The position numbers were made by a program, and so were the translations under genes. DNA of 23,438 nt from an uncultured Lachnospiraceae bacterium (GTDB taxonomy: Bacteria > Bacillota > Clostridia > Lachnospirales > Lachnospiraceae), in assembly GCA_910586275.1 (NCBI GenBank), contig CAJUIM010000051.1, positions 1-23,438 on the forward strand, given 5' to 3'. The notes below the pieces were generated by a model, which was not told the DNA's origin, did no database searches, and was given only the letters and a program-made list of their open reading frames with translations. Below are positions 21,202 to 23,438 of the stretch, in pieces; positions within the stretch are counted from its first letter, which is position 1, and every line of letters starts with the position of its first letter.

Positions 21202-23185
21202 GTTTATGAAAGTATTATTATCACTGTCCGTTTCCGGCACACTGTTATTACTTCCCATTTTAGGATTGAAGCCGTTATATAAAGCCAAATTTAGTAAACG
21301 TTGGCAATATTATATTTGGATAATTGTTGCGCTGCGGTTTCTGCTTCCTTTTACTCCCGATACCACGATTGTCGGAAGTCTGTTTGAAAAGTCCGGTACA
21401 ACAGTGATAACAAATGAAATCCCTACAAATCCCGATGTACCAGTTTGGGAAAATACGAATAAGAATGAAACAGAACCGATACAAACAAGCCGGGATATAA
21501 CCGCGGTCGCCATGGGTGAGCCATTTCATATATATGTCTGCCTGTTCTTTATCTGGTCAACATTGGCACTGGTTTTATTTGTCCGCAAGATAACGATTTA
21601 CCAAAGTTTTATCCAGTACATAAAAGCGGGTAGTGTGGAGGTATCGGATATTAAACTTTTAAATCTGTTGTCTGACTGTGAAGAAAAACTGAATATCAAA
21701 ACAAGAGCAGAGTTGTCTTATAATCCGCTGATTGCTTCACCTATGATGATTGGCTTCTTTCGTCCAAGAATTGTTTTGCCCGTCGGCGATATGGAAGATA
21801 AAGAACTGTCCTATATCTTTGTGCATGAACTGATTCATTACAAACAGAGGGATATGTTTTACAAATGGATGATACAGATTGTTGTATGCACGCATTGGTT
21901 CAATCCTTTTGTATACCTGTTGGAAAAAGAGGTGAATAAATCTTGTGAATTGTCATGTGATGAAAAAATCATATCCGTACTTGATGATAAGGCGAAACGC
22001 GAATACGGGGATACGCTAATTTCTTTTATGAGGCCAAATAATCTCTACAAAAGTTCTTTGGCATCCGTCACTTTAACGGAGGGAGCAGAACAATTAAAAG
22101 AAAGGCTGAATGCGATTATGAATTTTAAGAAAAAAACCAAATGGGGGATTTTTATATCCTTGCTGCTTACGCTTATGCTTGTTTGTGGGTTTACCGTTTC
22201 GGGAGCATATGTAGCTAATAGCCATAATCAGCCAAAGCCTGATATCAAAACGGACACCATTTCTTTGCGTACAAATTCGGCTGAAATTATCGGTTTTACA
22301 CAAGGTGAACAGACAACAACTAAGGAGGTTGCAATTAGCATCGCAGAAGATGATACTAAAATTCAGTTAAATGCAATCGCCGATGGGGATAGCCATAGAA
22401 CGCTTGAGGTAATCGATCCAAATGGCGAAGTGGTACAAACATATACCTTTGCTCAAGATGGGTTTATATTAGGAAATGAAGAATATCTTTATGGGAATGA
22501 AATGATTATGGTGACAGATGTTGTGTATCCCGGCACTTGGTATGTACGGTTAAGCACAAATCAAACGCCGACTGAAAAAACATCTGTATCCGCAAAGCTG
22601 ATTGACCCATTTGTATGGGAATTTTCATCTGATACGGATATTTCCTCTGCTGAAAATGAGGAGGAACAAATTGCCGATGATTCTCCATTGTCCGCTCAGA
22701 TATATGATTATTACAGAACATACGAGCAAACGAAAGCGGATATTCAAAACGGCTATATCGTTAATACAGGGGTTTCCTTTTCTGAACCAGCTATGCCCAT
22801 AGTAACAAGCGGAGGAGGAACCAGCTTTTATGTGAACCACGATAATAGCATAAATATTTCAATTACCCTAAAAAATCTTATAGACGGAACCGGGCATCAA
22901 TACTGGAAGCCTATTACCGATATATCCTTTGTAAGTTTTGAAGTATATGACCCATCGGGCAACGTTGCCTATTCCTTTTATAAAGAGGGAACAGGGATAG
23001 AAGATGCAGTTGACATAGATACGGAATTAGCTGTATATCCGGGAGAATGGCGATATAAAATTTCTTTTGCATATGCGACTAATGGAAACGAGCCGTCAGA
23101 TATGGAATTTGCATTAAGATATAAAACGATATTTGAAGATGATATTCAGTGGCTTATCGATAACAAACTTAATAAGGTTTATTAA
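21194..23185 (+). CDS. BlaR1-like M56 sensor metalloprotease with a tandem beta-module sensor
   Basis: A 663-residue membrane protein. Residues 1-340 are the M56 peptidase part: membrane segments at ~5-27, 37-54, 110-130 and 317-340, zinc motif HELIH (211-215) and the family's CELSCDEKI (251-259), where Glu252 is the likely third ligand. HWFNPFVYLLEKEV (234-247) is also typical. It should cleave or trigger loss of the adjacent repressor when its outside domain senses a signal. That domain (341-663) has no penicillin-binding motifs (no SxxK, SxN or KTG in place). Instead two stretches resemble each other: LEVIDPNGEV...VVYPGTWYVRLS (404-454) and FEVYDPSGNV...AVYPGEWRYKIS (582-624), so it looks like two related beta modules. 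The ligand is unknown. Confidence 0.88.
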   Translation: MNEFMKVLLSLSVSGTLLLLPILGLKPLYKAKFSKRWQYYIWIIVALRFLLPFTPDTTIVGSLFEKSGTTVITNEIPTNPDVPVWENTNKNETEPIQTSRDITAVAMGEPFHIYVCLFFIWSTLALVLFVRKITIYQSFIQYIKAGSVEVSDIKLLNLLSDCEEKLNIKTRAELSYNPLIASPMMIGFFRPRIVLPVGDMEDKELSYIFVHELIHYKQRDMFYKWMIQIVVCTHWFNPFVYLLEKEVNKSCELSCDEKIISVLDDKAKREYGDTLISFMRPNNLYKSSLASVTLTEGAEQLKERLNAIMNFKKKTKWGIFISLLLTLMLVCGFTVSGAYVANSHNQPKPDIKTDTISLRTNSAEIIGFTQGEQTTTKEVAISIAEDDTKIQLNAIADGDSHRTLEVIDPNGEVVQTYTFAQDGFILGNEEYLYGNEMIMVTDVVYPGTWYVRLSTNQTPTEKTSVSAKLIDPFVWEFSSDTDISSAENEEEQIADDSPLSAQIYDYYRTYEQTKADIQNGYIVNTGVSFSEPAMPIVTSGGGTSFYVNHDNSINISITLKNLIDGTGHQYWKPITDISFVSFEVYDPSGNVAYSFYKEGTGIEDAVDIDTELAVYPGEWRYKISFAYATNGNEPSDMEFALRYKTIFEDDIQWLIDNKLNKVY

Positions 23186-23308
23186 ATCATTATAGTTGTA
23201 ATCATCAACTATGCACAGGAAATCGAAATCTATTATTCTTTTGCCGGCAAGGCTTTTACTTCTTTATCTCACATAAGCAAAAAGTTGGGCTTTCCGGCAA
23301 AAAATGAG
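23186..23308 (+). pseudogene. Possible C-terminal remnant of a large serine recombinase
   Basis: Directly after the sensor stop codon, the same frame stays open and reads INYAQEIEIYYSFAGKA before a TGA at 23306-23308. This resembles, from memory, the QEIEIYYxFxGK tail near the end of large serine recombinases (DUF4368 type) of clostridial mobile elements. There is no start codon or upstream recombinase sequence, so it would be a fragment only. A 9-bp inverted repeat (TTTTGCCGG 23239-23247, CCGGCAAAA 23295-23303) lies within it. Confidence 0.35.
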
Positions 23309-23313
23309 GGCTA

Positions 23314-23360
23314 AAACCAACCACGCTCATTTGAAATAATATGAATGTGGTCGGTTTTTC
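23314..23360 (+). terminator. Intrinsic terminator after the blaI/blaR-like operon
   Basis: AAAACCAACCAC (23314-23325) pairs with GTGGTCGGTTTT (23348-23359) with one mismatch, and inner TCAT/ATGA can extend it; the right arm runs into TTTTTC. It lies 128 bp after the sensor stop and is the only strong candidate on this strand. Confidence 0.6.
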
Positions 23361-23438
23361 GTAACAGTTCAGCCTGAATGTAATGTTGGGAGGCGGACGC
23401 CTGTGCGCGAGTTTTTTTAGTGGCCGGCAGCAGCGGAA

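Noticed and set aside
21194..23185. True beta-lactam sensor BlaR1
   Set aside because: The outside domain lacks SxxK, SxN and KTG motifs in the needed order, and no beta-lactamase gene is adjacent.

Overview
The window reads as part of a low-to-moderate GC Clostridia chromosome, most like Lachnospiraceae. Supporting signs are strong AGGAGG-type ribosome sites, a short HisG paired with HisZ, RecU, a PadR/HAAS (DUF1700) pair, a DUF4317-like protein, a YgiQ-type radical SAM protein, and BlaI/BlaR-like regulators. No rRNA, tRNA or CRISPR array was seen. All identifications come from reading the sequence; no search was run.

Layout. From about 19.3 kb down to the left edge every gene lies on the minus strand. 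In transcription order they are: padR - HAAS/DUF1700 protein - anchored hypothetical protein (19.3-17.6 kb); HAD phosphatase - YgiQ radical SAM protein - short-chain dehydrogenase - two-helix membrane protein - DUF4317-like protein (17.0-12.2 kb); RluD-type pseudouridine synthase and RecU (11.8-10.1 kb); a histidine block hisZ-hisG-hisD-hisB-hisIE (10.1-4.8 kb); a two-gene chromate-transporter pair (4.7-3.5 kb); and a two-gene ABC exporter (3.3-0.1 kb). From 19.6 kb to the right edge genes lie on the plus strand: a GNAT acetyltransferase, then a translationally overlapping blaI-like repressor and M56 (BlaR1-like) sensor protease. This right part looks AT-richer, contains gene fragments, and ends in what looks like a worn tail of a large serine recombinase, so it may be an old mobile-element insertion.

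How genes work together. HisG/HisZ catalyse and regulate step 1 of histidine synthesis, HisE and HisI (fused) steps 2 and 3, HisB the dehydration step and HisD the last two oxidations. hisA, hisF, hisH and hisC are not in the window. The hisIE protein carries an extra N-terminal TIM-barrel-like domain that resembles HisF but lacks both catalytic aspartates. padR and the GNAT gene diverge from a shared 297-bp region with good promoters and a perfect 17-bp palindrome between them.

Most unusual signal. A family of long imperfect palindromes (about 165-190 bp) occurs four times, in intergenic sites at 6.8, 17.0, 17.4 and 20.2 kb, in both orientations. The best copy (20231-20416) has 46-bp arms with a single mismatch and a branched head; it truncates a gene just 10 codons after a well-formed promoter, RBS and ATG. 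One copy is a half-element inside the his operon. The family looks like a REPIN/MITE-type mobile palindrome or a structured RNA. Other notable items are a second small inverted-repeat family at 11.85-12.15 kb, a 51-bp tandem repeat that duplicates the 3' end of the pseudouridine synthase gene, and the BlaR-like protein whose sensor is a pair of related beta-rich modules rather than a penicillin-binding domain.
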